Notes: generated from the sequence alone by a model not told the origin. Positions 1 through 12,139 are shown, counted from the stretch's first letter. The stretch: 64,000 nt of DNA from Galeopsis tetrahit (GCA_963675135.1 OY776131.1:29379881-29443880); one strand, 5' to 3'. Made by a program: numbers and translations.

Positions 1-788
1 CCTGGTCGTTGATTACCTCGGGGAGGGGGGTCGTCCAATTCAGCTTGAACATACTCGTCCAGATCCATGGGGGTATGCTCGTCCAAATTCATTTGGTGGT
101 CGTCAACTTGCTGACTTGACTCCCCTATTTCGATTCTTTGATACTTGTTGGGGAAACCCTCCAAGTAGTTCATATGTATTTTTTGTTTATGACACTCAAT
201 ATACTTTCCCTCAGCGGGAGAATTCTTAGAATGACGCTTTGCAAAACGGACGAGACACTCCCTCGCCCGCGTCTGATCTCCCTTCAGGGTTATAACTCCC
301 TTCGGGGTCGGAACCATTACACAATAATAAAAAGTAGAGGCGGTCGCCTTGAATTCAGCAAAGAAAGGTCGGCCGAGGAAAGCATTATAGGATGATGGCA
401 TGTCGACGACCATGAAGTCAAGGTGTCGAGTGATGTGCATTTCCGGCTCCTTGGTTGATGCTAGTTCGACCGCTAGCCTTATCTTTCCGATGGGAATGGA
501 GTGGGTATCTCCTAAACCCACGATGATATCGTTGCACGGCTCGAGGTATGCTTCGTATCCGCCGAGAGCATCCAGAGTGTGCTTGAACAGGATGTTGGTG
601 TATGCCCCAGTATCGACCATCATGCGGTGGACGACGGTTCCCATGATTTTTACAGTGACAACCAAAGCATCGTTGTTTGGTTGTACCACTCCATTCAGGT
701 CGTCGTCCGTGAAAAGGACTTGGTGAGAGATGGGCTTATCTGCAGCTGCAGCGACGCACACCTGATGCACATTGTTTAAAGCCCGCAT
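1..788 (-). CDS. Retropepsin-like protease region of gypsy polyprotein, open to left edge
   Basis: A minus-strand frame is open from a Met codon at 788 to the window edge, about 262 codons with no stop. Residues 59-62 read D-T-G-A, the active-site motif of a retroviral-type aspartic protease, and near residue 135 there is a FLGRP segment resembling the second conserved motif of the family. The protein would cleave the gag-pol polyprotein. The frame continues upstream to a stop near 840, so the Met is only a convenient start; in an intact element this region is fused to gag. An acidic, Gln/Asp-rich linker follows before the expected reverse transcriptase. Unlike gag, this part has no visible damage. 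Confidence 0.82.
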   Translation of the reverse strand, partial: MRALNNVHQVCVAAAADKPISHQVLFTDDDLNGVVQPNNDALVVTVKIMGTVVHRMMVDTGAYTNILFKHTLDALGGYEAYLEPCNDIIVGLGDTHSIPIGKIRLAVELASTKEPEMHITRHLDFMVVDMPSSYNAFLGRPFFAEFKATASTFYYCVMVPTPKGVITLKGDQTRARECLVRFAKRHSKNSPAEGKYIECHKQKIHMNYLEGFPNKYQRIEIGESSQQVDDHQMNLDEHTPMDLDEYVQAELDDPPPRGNQRP

Positions 789-789
789 C

Positions 790-2643
790 TCACTCTGTTG
801 TCGGCGAACAGACAGAGTCGTTATAGATTGGGTACCCCCCTAGGGAGTCTTCTATGACATTACAATGGCCGCCCACAAAATCGATGTCGCCTGGCGGACC
901 GTTCGGCATTTGGGGCATCATATATTTTTTGGCGATTGATCTGCTGACGTAAGTCCTCGTCGTCCTTGTCGTCGTCGCGACGCTTCTTGCCCCGCTGGTC
1001 GTCATTACCCTTCTTGTCCTTGATGAACTGGGCGAGCTTGCCCTCCATGTACAACTTGTACATATTCTTCATCAAATCCCGGCACCCATTAGTCCGGTGG
1101 CCGATGGAGTTGTGATAATCGCAAAACTTGCTGGGGTTTAGATTGTTCTCGTTTGTATGCATCGCCCTTGCCGGGGGGAGCATATTCTTCCATTTGATCG
1201 CATCGAAGATGGCCCTGAGATCGACGGTGAATGCCTCTCTTAGGTGAGTGATTTCCGGCGCCTCCTCAAATGGCTTGAAATTTGCCGGTTTAGCGTTATT
1301 TCCTTGATTTACTACCTTTTTTGGCTGGGACGGCTCCCCAGTTGTAAAGTTCTTCTTTGGTGGCCACACCTTTTTTACCGCCTCCGGCTGCTCGTTAGCC
1401 TTTGCAGCATCCATGATCTCCTCCATCTGGATGATGTTCCCGGCCCGATTGCGGAAATCTGCGTAAGATTTTGGGAAAAGTGTATGCATGGCTTCCCATA
1501 GGCGAGAGCCTATCCTTAGACCGGAAACTGCGGAGATCATCATTCACCGCTTCTCCATCGATGACTAATCTGTCAAATCGTTCGATGAAGTCTTTCCCTG
1601 ATTCGGTCAGGTTTTGCGGAAGTTTGCCAGACATTGCTTGGATGCTGGGCGAGCAGCAATCGAACCGTAGTAGGTTAGAAATTATTGCCCCAGCTCGATG
1701 AACGAGTTGACTGATCCTGTCCCCAAAGTTGTGAACCAACGATGGGCACGATCCCCCAAGGTCAGGGGAAAGTTTCGGCATTGCGTTCGTCCATTGCCCC
1801 AACTGAGGCCATATAGTTCGAATATTTTGACAAGTGTACACGGGGATCAGACGTGTCGTCGTACACTGCCATGGCGGGCATTTGGATCTTCTTCTGGATG
1901 GGGGCAGTAAGAATCATGACACTCAATGGTGAAACGGGGAGAGTGACTGGTGGGATGTTCCCCTTTTTGGTGGCGGTCACTTCTGCTCGGAGATTCTCCA
2001 TCACGAGCTTCATTTGTTTCTGGGTCTCCATAAATTGTGCAATCTGACCCTCCTCGGCAGTTTGAGGCCGAGGGACATGGTTTTCACCTCGCTGGCTCCG
2101 GAGGGATTCGACTGGGCGATCATATCGATTGCGATGTGATCGCTCAGGTGAGTGGTGGAGAGACCTTTCTGGCTGGTAGCTGCGGAAACTCTTCACCGGT
2201 CCGCGCGACCTTTCCCCCACACGGTTGAGGGCGGAGACTCTTTCTCCGTGATCTCTCTTGCCGCCACGATCTCTGTGGTCGGCCTTCTCTGGTCGAGCAC
2301 CAAATTTAAATGGTATCGGACGAGGAGCTGCTCGCTCCTTTTCTCCAATGCGGTTAAACACGGAGTCCCGATTGTCTCTTGAATCCCCGGTATGACTATG
2401 GTGGGGGCGATCATAAGTTTTGGTTTTACCCTTATCACGGACACGTCGGTCTAGATCGGTCACCGAGAACGACATCTGTTCGTTCTCGTCATTGTGGTGG
2501 GCATGGGCTTTCGCCTTTCGAGCCTTTTCTTTGGCTTGTTCCTTGGCCTTTTCCAGTTCCATAGCTGCGTTCTTCCTCCTCTTTTCATTGATGAAATCCG
2601 CGAAATCTCGCAAGCTTTGGGGGTCGTTCAAGATTGCCCCCAA
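790..2643 (-). pseudogene. Broken gag of gypsy element
   Basis: Gag-like sequence is spread over several minus-strand frames: 2643-1762 (Arg/Glu-rich N-terminal part ending near AMDERNAETFP), 1841-1395 (contains GKDFIERFDRLVIDGEAVND), 1543-860 (NIIQMEEIMDAAKANEQ, then the zinc-knuckle-like CDYHNSIGHRTNGC) and 1005-790. Segments that should follow one another sit in different frames. At least three frameshifts (near 1765, 1600 and 1545) and several stops are needed to explain this. Gag would form the virus-like particle and bind template RNA. The copy is clearly non-functional. Confidence 0.85.
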
Positions 2644-2650
2644 AATTAAT

Positions 2651-2661
2651 GTTGGCCGCCA
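2651..2661 (-). other. Probable primer binding site of gypsy element
   Basis: On the minus strand TGGCGGCCAAC lies three bases inside the inferred LTR end. It resembles the TGGCGCC-type tRNA primer sites common in plant gypsy elements, with mismatches. The position supports the LTR boundary at 2665. Confidence 0.5.
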
Positions 2662-2664
2662 GAT

Positions 2665-3865
2665 TGACTGAAACTATCGGCGGTGGAACGTTTACTCAGG
2701 AAGGTGGAATCTCTTCGTGATTGGAATGGTGAGACATTCTTGAGCGTGGCTTCTCTGGGAACAGGTTACAAGATGATAAATGAACCTAAACTTTTGAAGC
2801 TAAAAACACAAGATTCGAGTTCTTTCGCAGAAGAACGTGCTATTACAACTACGAAACTTGCAAAATAACAACAAATAGAGTGTTTAAACAGATTTTCTTG
2901 GAGATCAAACTCCAAAATATGCCTAGAATACAACAAATATTCAAGAACACGATGATCGGGAAAGGAATTCCTAGTCGTACAAAGTACGTAAATATTGCAA
3001 ATAAACGTAATAAAATACGTAGATGATGTTTTTAAAAGGTATTTCTACCGATTAAAACCTGTAATAACTGAGTTTAAACGTCGATCGCTCGATGATCGGT
3101 CGAAACTCGATGAAGAACACGTAAAAGGACCCCTTCTTCTAGCGTCAAATGTTGTACGTGCTTTTGAATGGATGATCTGGATGTGGACTTTGTAAGCACT
3201 AAACAAACATATAATATTGTCGGGGTTATTACGTGGATTAAAGGATCAAGGTGGATGATCTAGTGATGATTATATGAAGAACACGAAGAAGATATGTAAA
3301 TAGCTTCTTGGAAAAGCTTGGGAGCTGTGTTAGCTTTTGTATATTATTGTCTCGGTCTTTGTGCAATGAATTTCAACTTGTGTTTACATTGTGCCTCTTG
3401 GGGCTTATATAGTAGGATTTTGGCTGCTAAGCCTTTACACGTGGCGGGCTTACATTGGCTTTGAGATCCCATCAGAAACAGGTGATGGGATGCTGCATTT
3501 AATGCTTCTTGGAGGTTGTTTCGAGGATAAACCGCCTCTTTGGTGGTCGTCCTCGTCTATGCCCGGGAGCTTTGTCACTGTGGTCGTCGGAAGAGCTGGT
3601 CGTCTGACCTTGCCCTCAAAAGGTGGTCGTGGTCGCGGTCGCCCACCCTCAAAATGGCTATGATTACTTATCATTTTCAATGGCTAGTTCCCATGTACTC
3701 GCCGATAACTTATCCGCGCCTTCTCACGAGCGAGCACATATTTTATATTTTCCTATTACAATGTTGACTAATCGTCGTATGGCTTAGAGTTGACTGGTCG
3801 TCACCACATAAGCTGATGACTAGAATTGACTTGTCAAAGATTGACTTTTTTGACCCGGTGTAACA
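2665..3865 (-). repeat. 5' LTR of gypsy element
   Basis: About 1.2 kb with TG...CA ends. On the minus strand it starts TGTTACACCGGGTCA at 3865 and ends just before the primer binding site. It lacks a long reading frame and contains a TATA box near its middle. The partner LTR is outside the window, so the ends rest on the PBS, the TG/CA termini and the promoter position rather than on comparison of two LTRs. Confidence 0.65.
3404..3412 (-). promoter_or_regulatory. TATA box in gypsy LTR
   Basis: CTATATAAG on the minus strand, central in the LTR and pointing toward gag, as expected for the U3 promoter. Confidence 0.55.
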
Positions 3866-4360
3866 TTTGACCCCTGGTCGCCTTTCTTCGTATTTTATTG
3901 AATTGTGAACAAATGGGTGTGTTTTAATTAATGTGTAGTATTTTATAAGAGTTGATGTAGAAGTTGGATGGAAAAATTTAAAAAGTAACTATGTTAGTGA
4001 ATGTACGCATCTCCAAACAAACAAGTTCTTAATAATTGAATCAAATTTGTTTTGTCCCACTATTATTTTGACGTCGTGTTAAATAAAAAAATAGTTTTTT
4101 TTTTTCTCTTTTTAGAAAAAGTTGTTTAGGGATAAGTATACGAAATCATTTAATTATATTAATGTGCGGCAAAATTGATAAATATTTTTTTTCTGAGAAA
4201 AGCAATTCAACTAATATACATGGTCGACTTTGGAAATTAACTCCGAAAATAAAAAAGAAAAAAGAATTAAAGTGAAGATGGTTGAGCTATATTTTGGCGT
4301 GTAAACCAAAACCATTACACCAAACACTCATTTTTTATACATTTTCGATCTCATCTCAAT
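3866..4360. other. AT-rich spacer, no gene seen
   Basis: No coding region, RNA gene or clear repeat recognised. Short homopolymer runs only. Confidence 0.6.
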
Positions 4361-4650
4361 CACTACAAAAATCCCGAATATTACCTGGAAAGAATTACTT
4401 ACGAATATAAAAATCTGTCGAATAAATATCGACGGATTTACTGGTTTTTCGTAGTGGAGATCAAAACGACACCGTTTTTTAACATTTACCGTCAAATTTT
4501 AGACCAGTAACTGAATTTTAATTACCGACATATGTGGATAGTTGGTAAACTACCGGATTCCCACGCCCCCTCGTAGACTCAACTATTAAAGAAGGTAATT
4601 AATATTCCTCGATTACCGACAGATTTGACAGAAATATCAGTTTATAAAAT
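4361..4650. mobile_element. CACTA-type element remnant or small MITE
   Basis: CACTACAAAAATCC at 4361 and its near-inverse GGTTTTTCGTAGTG ending at 4456 bracket 96 bp containing a TCGACGGATTT-like segment. Related pieces (ATTACCGAC, GACAGATTTGACAG) continue to about 4650, resembling the subterminal repeats of CACTA elements. No 3-bp target duplication is visible, so this may be a fragment rather than an intact MITE. Confidence 0.5.
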
Positions 4651-4724
4651 ACATTTTGTATGAATTAGACCATTTACATTTCATTATTTCAACCATACAA
4701 GCGTGCAGACTAAGAAAAACATTA

Positions 4725-4972
4725 TTCCCTCCGTCCCATAGCCACATTTGACTTTACACACAAATTAAGAAAAATCAATAAATGCAGTCAAATTGAGCTA
4801 ATATTTCAATTTTGCCCTTGAAATTTAATACTCTAAAATCTGTTAAGCATTAATTATTTTTATAAATTAGGTGTAAAATTGACAATAAAACATTTAATAT
4901 TAAAGTAAAAGAGGAAATGTGGCTATAATTCCAAAAAAGGAATATGTGGCTATCTTTATGGGACGAATGGAG
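4725..4972. mobile_element. Stowaway-like MITE
   Basis: Inverted ends TTCCCTCCGTCCCATA and TATGGGACGAATGGAG flank 248 bp of AT-rich DNA, with TA on both sides (4723-4724 and 4973-4974). The CTCCCTCCGT-type terminus and TA duplication are typical of Stowaway (Tc1/mariner) MITEs. Confidence 0.8.
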
Positions 4973-4974
4973 TA

Positions 4975-6187
4975 TTTAATACGATGTATGTTAATTTTTT
5001 AATGAAAGAATAACATTTTTCACTAGAACATCTACATTGTATGATGTCTCTACCTTCTACCTGCAAACGGTGTATTGCTCTAAATTATTATAAATCATTT
5101 ATGTTAGTATCTGGAGAGTTAGTTGACAAATTAGATGAATATTGAATTCATATAGCTTGCAACTACTCTAAACTCAATGTCATTATTGTTTATTTATGTG
5201 GCTTGACATTGTTTTGTTGAATAAAGATGTCCTTGTCCCCATCTGTTTAGACTTAGTTGCTTGAATAATCTAGTAAAAATATGTAATGTAACCCACATGT
5301 TTAATTCATGATTTGGATATACTTGCAATTTTGAACAACTAAATGATGAAATTATTTTGATAGTGAATGTCTATTAATTAGTATCTACTAGTTGATTAAA
5401 CGATCTTTAACATTTCCTTGTTGATTGCTTCAATAGACTTTGTCTCCATTATGTCCTTAAGTTTGTTGTTTGAGTTTCTTTTGGCTGCCCCTTGTTAGGT
5501 GAGGAAATATTCTTGTATTCCCATCAAATATTAGACCAACATTAGTTGAATATTATGGTCTTGACACTACACACATAAACATTAATGAATTTGGTAATGA
5601 ATCTTTTGCTCATGCACGATCTGTTAGACTCTTGTTCCCTTGTAGTCAAGTACGAGTATCTTTCATTTTCTTTTGTAATGTAAAACCATTTTTCATCTAT
5701 GTGAATTGTGTTGTGCATTGATTTGAATTTAATGATGGTGAATGCTCTATCATAACATAAATGACTCAATCATAACATTAATGACTTAAACCGAATTTCA
5801 GCCTTAAAAGCTTATTTTGAGCTGTTAAATAAGGTTTAATGGTATTTCGTATGTGCCTCTATTAGTCCCTTTTTAACCCAATTTGTCACTAGACTTTTGC
5901 TTACCTCTTGTTATTAATTCTTTTATATGTAGATATTTTTTTTGTAAAAGAAGTGGCTTCGATTTCATCTAGCATAAGTCTATTATTGTGTGTTGGCCAT
6001 TTGTTATCACTAAATATAACAAATTGACCTTAATTTTTTTTCTTTCTAGACTTGTTCATGCTTATGTTTTGTTGCTTTTTGTCGTAGGAGTATTAACGGT
6101 AGTAATGATGTTTTAGGTGGTAGTGGTAATTGTATTATGATGGTTTGAATTAGGTGGGAAACAAAATTTAGTTTAATGGAGGAAACA
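4975..6187. other. Intergenic, no gene seen
   Basis: About 1.2 kb of AT-rich DNA. Only short open frames occur, none with recognisable similarity or splice context. No repeat identified. Confidence 0.5.
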
Positions 6188-6625
6188 AAATATCGATATC
6201 GGTGGAAATATCGAGACCTTAAATTTATGGAAATATCGATGGATATATCGATATCGAATATCGATATCGGTAAATTTTAAAAATTGTAAAAATTTAATAA
6301 CAAGACTTTAAGTACATAAAATCAACAAAATAATTTGAATACATTTTATATCAGTGATAAATTTATATAAAATATAATATACAATGTTATTTCGTATGAC
6401 ATTTATCGATATTTTTCGAAATTTATCGACATTTTCTCGATATTTTCCGATATTTTCTCGATATTTTACCGATATTAGGTTCGATATTGTTATTATCTAC
6501 CGATATTTTTAATTTTTTTACAAATATCGTGGAAATATCGGTTCTTCCCAATATCGATATCGGTGACCCCGAAAAATGGATATATCGAGGATATATCGGG
6601 GATATTTTCGGATATTTTCATCCAT
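6188..6625. repeat. ATCGATATCG-rich degenerate palindromic repeat
   Basis: The motif ATATCG / CGATAT and variants such as GGAAATATCG and CGATATTTTC recur more than twenty times in 440 bp, in both orientations. The two outer parts (6188-6270 and 6490-6625) are denser than the middle. It could be a foldback MITE or a local satellite; I cannot tell which. Confidence 0.6.
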
Positions 6626-7438
6626 GCCCATCACAACCTATGTAATAAGGGTGTATTTTATGTTTATTTTCAAACTGGTCATTCGACCATTAATGTTGCA
6701 GGTTCTGAAATATTTAAAGTTTTTTTTTTTTTTTTTTAATGTTTTCCTTCCATTTGAATTTGGAGGGAGAAAGCAACTAGTGTACCCATTGTTGGTTTAG
6801 GCTCAAGTGTTTTGGCTCAAAGGCTTAACTTAACATTAAGAGGCCTAGCCAACATGTTGCCTTAATTCTATATCTTAGGCATGCAGCCTCACACTTAGGC
6901 AAATTGATCGTTCTTTCTCTTTCTCTCCTTATGAAGTATAATTGAGAGTGAGATTGTGACAGTACTAAGTGTGTTTGTTACCAGACATAGTTTTAGTCAT
7001 TCTCTATCCAATCGAATCGATTCAATCTCAGATGTCTGAGCCGGTCCCTGTTGAAATATTCACCGGAGACAAACTGGGAACCAACACCCATAATACCTAC
7101 ATTTTACCAACTCTTCCATCTTATTTAATAAAAAATCATTTTTATTAAAATATTTGCTAAAAAATTGAGTGGTAAAATCATTTCAATTTACATTTTATTA
7201 TCATATGGAGTAATAAATGAGTGGTAAAATATTTAAAAGGAATGAATTATCAAATGTGGATGATGAGAATTAGGACAGAAAAAGTAGAAAAGAAAAGAGA
7301 AGAGGATAATTATGGGTGGAATGATCTCAAACATGCATGGGGGCACGTGGAGGGAAATATCGTACGTGTCTATCCTCTCCTCCCATTAAATTAACTAGAA
7401 AATCCCTCTCTTACTCTTACAAATTACAGTTAATTGAG
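6626..7438. other. Intergenic, upstream of the unknown gene
   Basis: Contains a poly-T run near 6720-6740 and AT-rich DNA. No confident promoter element, RNA gene or transposon end. Confidence 0.4.
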
Positions 7439-8817
7439 ATGGAAACCAAAAACAGAGTTGAAATTCAGGTCACTATTTCTAATTTCTTATACATATTTGT
7501 TACTATAACTAAGGAACTAGCCCTGATGTGTAATTTTATGAAGTTGCAGGAAAAAGGAGATATTTTCTTCTTTTACAGGTCCAAAGTTAACAGAGATGAG
7601 GCACACAGTGCAGACGACGTGCAACACATGTACATGGTTCTGCGCCCTGAAGAGGAATCCCCCAAAGAGAGTGGCCAACAACCCCTTCTCCGTTTCATAA
7701 TCATGGGTCGGAAAAGCCTTCCCAAGAAAAGCCCCCCCTTTTGGGGCTTTGTCGACATGGTCACCACCGACATTCGACAACTTATGTCTGCTCTCAAAGG
7801 AGGTCTGGTTACACCTTTTTTTTATACTTATCTTTTACTCTTTTTTTATTCTACTTATATTTTTCATATGGTTCGACTCGTAAATTTTTCTACCAATTTT
7901 TTAATTTGTGTTAATATTGTGTATTGTGATAATATTGTACATACTCCTCCTATTTCATTTTAGCTAATCATTTACAATTTGTACCAAGTTAATGTTTTAG
8001 ATTGAGAAAATATCACAACTTTCTTGAGTTTCTCATTTTCTGGCTGGCTGGCTACAGTGTAAAATGAAAAATAAACCAAAAACAATTTAATTGAGTTAAA
8101 TTATGTTCTAGAAGTTACGTGAGAATTTCTTCTAACCTATTACACAGATAAATTTTATTGTTTATTGTAACTCAATGTCCTAAAGTTGAAAAAAAAAATT
8201 GTTTTTGGCACACCCCATAAATTAGTGTCCTAAAAAATTAGTTATCCTGTATTTTTACGCATAACTCACAATTAATCAGTTACCTTGTTTTGGTGGTTAT
8301 AACAGAGGAATACGAAACAGCAACAAGAGGGCATAGGCACCTTCCCGATTGCAGAGCGGCGGGAGAAGGCGTGTACCGTATTCTGAAGCACAATTCCGGA
8401 AGTAGCAAAATGCACACTCATCTTATATACAAGTTGGAGTATCCTGTGGAAGGCGAGGAAGGCGAACCGCAGGAAGCACTCAACATAGCCCGAGAAGCCT
8501 CGTTTCTGATCCAGATTAAGAATCCGGATCAGAATGCCTCCCAATTCAGGGGGTTAGAGAAGAAAAGGAAAGCAGCATTTCCTGCGCAGTTGCAGGGGCA
8601 GTTCGGTCATCTACGTTACAAGCCGGCTGATCCGCCGGATTTCCTCAACTACGAAGGGTGTGAGTTTCTGCTGATATCGGCGTCAGACGACGTAGAACAA
8701 GAGCTGGGCTTGGAGCTGGAGACGGACGACGACGATGAGGGATGCTCTGATCTGGTGAAAACATTTGGGGAAAATGCAGCTTCTACTCGCCCCTTGTTTC
8801 ATGGCACTTGGGTCTGA
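7439..8817 (+). CDS. Conserved plant protein of unknown function, three exons
   Basis: Exons are 7439-7468, 7550-7802 and 8306-8817, with introns bounded by GT...AG. Phases fit and the product is 264 residues. The first exon is only ten codons. The protein looks like a known plant family without assigned function (I recall the Arabidopsis F17F16.3 type). Recognisable stretches are the start EKGDIFFFYRSKVNRDEAHS, LLRFIIMGRKSLP, FWGFVDMVTTDI, GEGVYRILKH, THLIYKLEYP, FLIQIKNPDQ and, near the C-terminus, GQFGHLRYKPADPPDFLNYE followed by EFLLISASDD. An acidic tract (TDDDDE) lies near residue 235. No signal peptide or membrane helix is seen. All three exons are open and in frame, so the gene is probably functional. 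The ATG at 7439 was preferred over 7337 because only it gives the short exon spliced in frame to exon 2. Confidence 0.85.
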
Positions 8818-9259
8818 AATATGTGTATGAAATCACCTTCTCTTTCCCTTGTATATATGCAGCTAATCTAGTTTAGTATAGTTTTGAGGGATAATTTTAA
8901 AAGTTTTAAGAATGTGTAATAATCAATATAGTTTTAAGCAGTAATTTTGTAAAGTTTTATGTATAATAGTAAGTTAATGAGTTTGTGTGTAGCTCAAAAT
9001 TAATGACATTTTATGTAGAATTGTGGATATTGTAGGGGCAGAGTTTATAAGGATGTTTCATTTTAAAGGTGTGAAAGGTAATATGATACATTTTGAAAAG
9101 GAAAGTCTGAATGAACTGGTTCTTAAAATTCAACAACTTTGAAATGAATTTGGTATATATAAAAAATTCAGCAATTTTGAGAGGTACATATAAAAAATAG
9201 TTGTAGAATCTTTTAAATATATAAGTACTTCTTTATTTGTAGCCGGCTGGTTTAAAATA
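8818..9259. other. 3' region of the unknown gene and intergenic DNA
   Basis: AT-rich. Likely 3' UTR in its first part, but I see no unambiguous polyadenylation signal. No other feature. Confidence 0.4.
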
Positions 9260-9454
9260 ACTAATTTTGTACAAGTGTTGCACATGATAAAAGACGTACT
9301 AATTAATAAATAAATAAAAAATTGACAAAATCAAGATTGGATCTGTATTATTTTGTCTAATTATGAATTTTATATCTGTTTGATTATTGGACTAATTATT
9401 ATACATGCATGTCAACATCGTCTGGTCAGAAAATATTTAAAATGAAGCTGCAGG

Positions 9455-9464
9455 TATATATATA
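9455..9464 (+). promoter_or_regulatory. Putative TATA box of first UGT gene
   Basis: TATATATATA lies 41 bp before the ATG at 9505. The spacing is short but possible if the 5' UTR is short. A similar TATATAC stands in the other copy. Confidence 0.4.
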
Positions 9465-9504
9465 GATTAGTCTGTGCAGTGGTGTTCATTGAAGTGGAGC
9501 TGTA

Positions 9505-11106
9505 ATGGAGAAAGTTCATGTATTGGCAGTGCCAGTCCCAGGTCAAGGCCATGTTAAGCCCTTGATGAAACTGTGCCGTCGAATAGCCAAACGTGGGATT
9601 AAGGTCACCTTCGTCAACTTGAAAACTATTCATGATAAATTAGTTGCTGCTGCTAAGGAGGAGGAGGATAACTTATTCTTGTCCTGGATCCCCGATCCTG
9701 AACCTGAAGAAAACGATTCCAACTTGTTCGACACTCTGAGAAAGAAGCTTTCTGGATCGTTGATGGACTTGTTTCTGAGGATCAACGCTTCCGATCCTCG
9801 TCATAAAATCACCTGCGTCGTAGGTGATCTTACGTTTGGCTGGATTTTGGAAACCGCCGAAAAGATTGGAGCCATACCTGTTGCCTTTTCACCCACTTCA
9901 AATGCCTCCGTGGCCTTGTCTTTTCATATTCCCAAGCTTCTGGAGGATGGAATTCTTGATCCAGATTATGGTAATTATACATGTTGCTTTTCTTGAATTG
10001 GAGATATATATATATATATATTTCCCATGATTTTCTTGCGTCGGATTCCGATCTAGTGTTGTACAACATCATCTTGTGCAAAAGGGCTATTATATTGTAC
10101 AGGATGTTGTACAACACCAGATCTGAATCTGATTCTATAACTTGGTAAATTGCAATTCAATATCACTAATATTGTAAGATGATTTCACGTAAGACTAGCC
10201 TTCTGATGAATGTAGTGTGACGATATCATTTTTCATAATGCAGGAAGCATCCAAAAAGGTGAAAAAATTAGCCTATCAGATGATATACCCTCTTGGGGAA
10301 AAGATGAATTAGTTTGGGGCTTCTCCCGCAACCTAGAAGCACAAAAGTCCTACTTTCAAAGTGCAAAATTTGTCAGTCAAAGCAAGTGGATGGTGGTGAG
10401 CAACACTTGCTATGAAATTGAATCCTCAGCTTGTGATTTGAGCCCGAATTTACGGCCCGTTGGACCATTACTCGAGACAAATAAATCTTGCAACTTCTAT
10501 CCTGAAGACGCGTCCTGTTTAGCCTGGTTGGACACTAAACCACTTGGATCTGTCATTTATATTTCTTTTGGCAGCTTTGCATCCTTCTCTCAGCAACAGT
10601 TGGATGAATTGGCACTCGGACTCGAGCTTTCGGGCCGGGCTTTTCTGTGGGTTGCGAGGCAGGATCTTGCAAATGGGTCACCGGCTGTACACCCGGATGG
10701 ATTTCTTGAGAGGGTGGGTGAGAAGGGAAAGATTGTTGAATGGGTGCCTCAAGAAAAAGTCCTTAGTCATCCTTCAGTTATGTGTTTCATATCGCACTGT
10801 GGGTGGAATTCGACTCTAGAAGGTTTAAGTAAGGGTGTGCCTTTTCTTTGTTGGCCTTATTTTGCAGATCAATTCCACAACCAGAGTTACATTTGTGATA
10901 AGTGGGAGATTGGATTGAGGATTAATTCCGATGAAAATGGGATTAGATCAAGACATGAAATCAAGAAAAAAATTGACATGTTATTTTCAACTGATGGTTT
11001 GAGGGCTAATGCATTGGCTTTGAAAGAAACATGCGAAAAGAGCGTCAATGAAGGGGGGTCCTCTTACAAGAATTTTGAGACATTCATTGACTATATATCT
11101 AATTAG
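9505..11106 (+). CDS. UGT83A: UDP-glycosyltransferase, UGT83 type, copy 1
   Basis: Two exons, 9505-9970 and 10244-11106, joined at D-Y-G, give 442 residues, normal to slightly short for a family-1 plant UGT. The enzyme should transfer a sugar, probably glucose, from a UDP-sugar to a small hydrophobic acceptor in the cytosol. The N-terminal acceptor half carries the catalytic His16 (PGQGHVKP) and its partner Asp108 (GDLTFGW). The 44-residue donor-binding PSPG motif spans 322-365, from WVPQ through SHCGWNSTLEG to CWPYFADQ; the final Gln is usual for UDP-glucose. No signal peptide or membrane segment. Similarity in the second half points to the UGT83A group, some members of which glucosylate flavonoids or monolignols, but the acceptor cannot be read from sequence. 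All key residues are intact. Confidence 0.93.
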
Positions 11107-11943
11107 ATAATGATGGCTTATCTTGAAAATTTCTCACTAGCTCGAAATTGAATATTTCATTGATCCGTGTAATTTAGTCGTCTTATGTCATATCTTGTAT
11201 AAGAAAGTCCCCAAAAAGGCTTTCATTGGTTAAATTGTGTGTAGGTAAGGATTAAAAGTAATGATATTTTATGTAAATTTGTGGAGATAAAAGGTTAAAT
11301 TTATGGGAAAAAATTAAAAAAAATAAAATTTGAAAGTTTTTCTTGAAAATTTTAATTTCAAATTTGTTCAAAAAGATTTAAATTTGGCTTATACTTAATT
11401 GCATATAAAAATTTGTCATTTTTTTATTATTATTATGCTACGATATCGGTTAAAAAATCGACTAATTCGAGGACACCAATTCCACCACCCACTTACGGAG
11501 GCCCCCGTTTAAAGTCAGAGTTTTACGCTACATGTTCCCATATAAATTATTTGCACCTTAGAATTTCGTCTTTTTTTTTCATCTATTTCAACCTAAAGTT
11601 TACTTTTTTTTTTTATTAGGCAAAATCTAATTATTTCTTTACCTTTTATTTTTTTTTACTTCTCTCTACATATTCTTAGTTTTACCTCTCCCTTTCTCTA
11701 GCTCAATTACTCACTACGTACATTTAATATTAATATTTTCTTTAATATTTATGTCAGAAGGTAACCCGTTATCTTATTCCATGTGAGAGGTGAACGGTAC
11801 ATTTTAAATGTCTTTGCAAAACTGTTGAGTCAGGGCTAATTAATTAAATTTTTGAGATATCAAACTAATTCAATTAATTTTTTTTTAAATAACAAATTAA
11901 TTATCATCCTAAAACAAGAATTGTCAGAATATAATAAAAATTA

Positions 11944-12139
11944 CTCCCTCCGTCCCAAAGAAACTTTCACACTTACTTTTTTTATATTTAATGTCTTATT
12001 TTTATGTACATACATACACACAAATCAACTCACTTATTTATTTTTTTATAAAATTATATCTCAAAATTCTATTTATTATAATATTTTTTTAAAAAGGGGT
12101 GAACAATAAGTATGAAAGTTAATTCGAGGACGGAGGGAG
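11944..12139. mobile_element. Stowaway MITE, present only in duplication copy 1
   Basis: CTCCCTCCGTCCCAAAG at 11944 and CGAGGACGGAGGGAG ending at 12139 are inverted ends of a 196 bp element flanked by TA (11942-11943, 12140-12141). The matching place in copy 2 (20807-20808) is an uninterrupted ATTACAGT with one TA. This filled/empty pair fixes the ends and shows a TA target duplication. Confidence 0.95.

Larger units (their letters stand above)
1..3865 (-). mobile_element. Ty3/gypsy LTR retrotransposon, 5' part, cut by the left window edge
   Basis: Read on the minus strand, the order is LTR (3865 to 2665), primer binding site, gag, then aspartic protease running off the left edge. The gag carries a CX2HX4GHX4C zinc-knuckle-like motif and the protease a DTGA motif, as in plant Ty3/gypsy polyproteins. 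Reverse transcriptase, integrase and the second LTR would lie outside the window. The gag is broken by frameshifts, so this copy is not autonomous. The family assignment rests on domain order and motifs only. Confidence 0.88.

Noticed and set aside
7337..7963. 208-codon unspliced frame covering exon 2 of the unknown gene
   Set aside because: Includes two introns; the spliced model explains it better and matches the conserved family.
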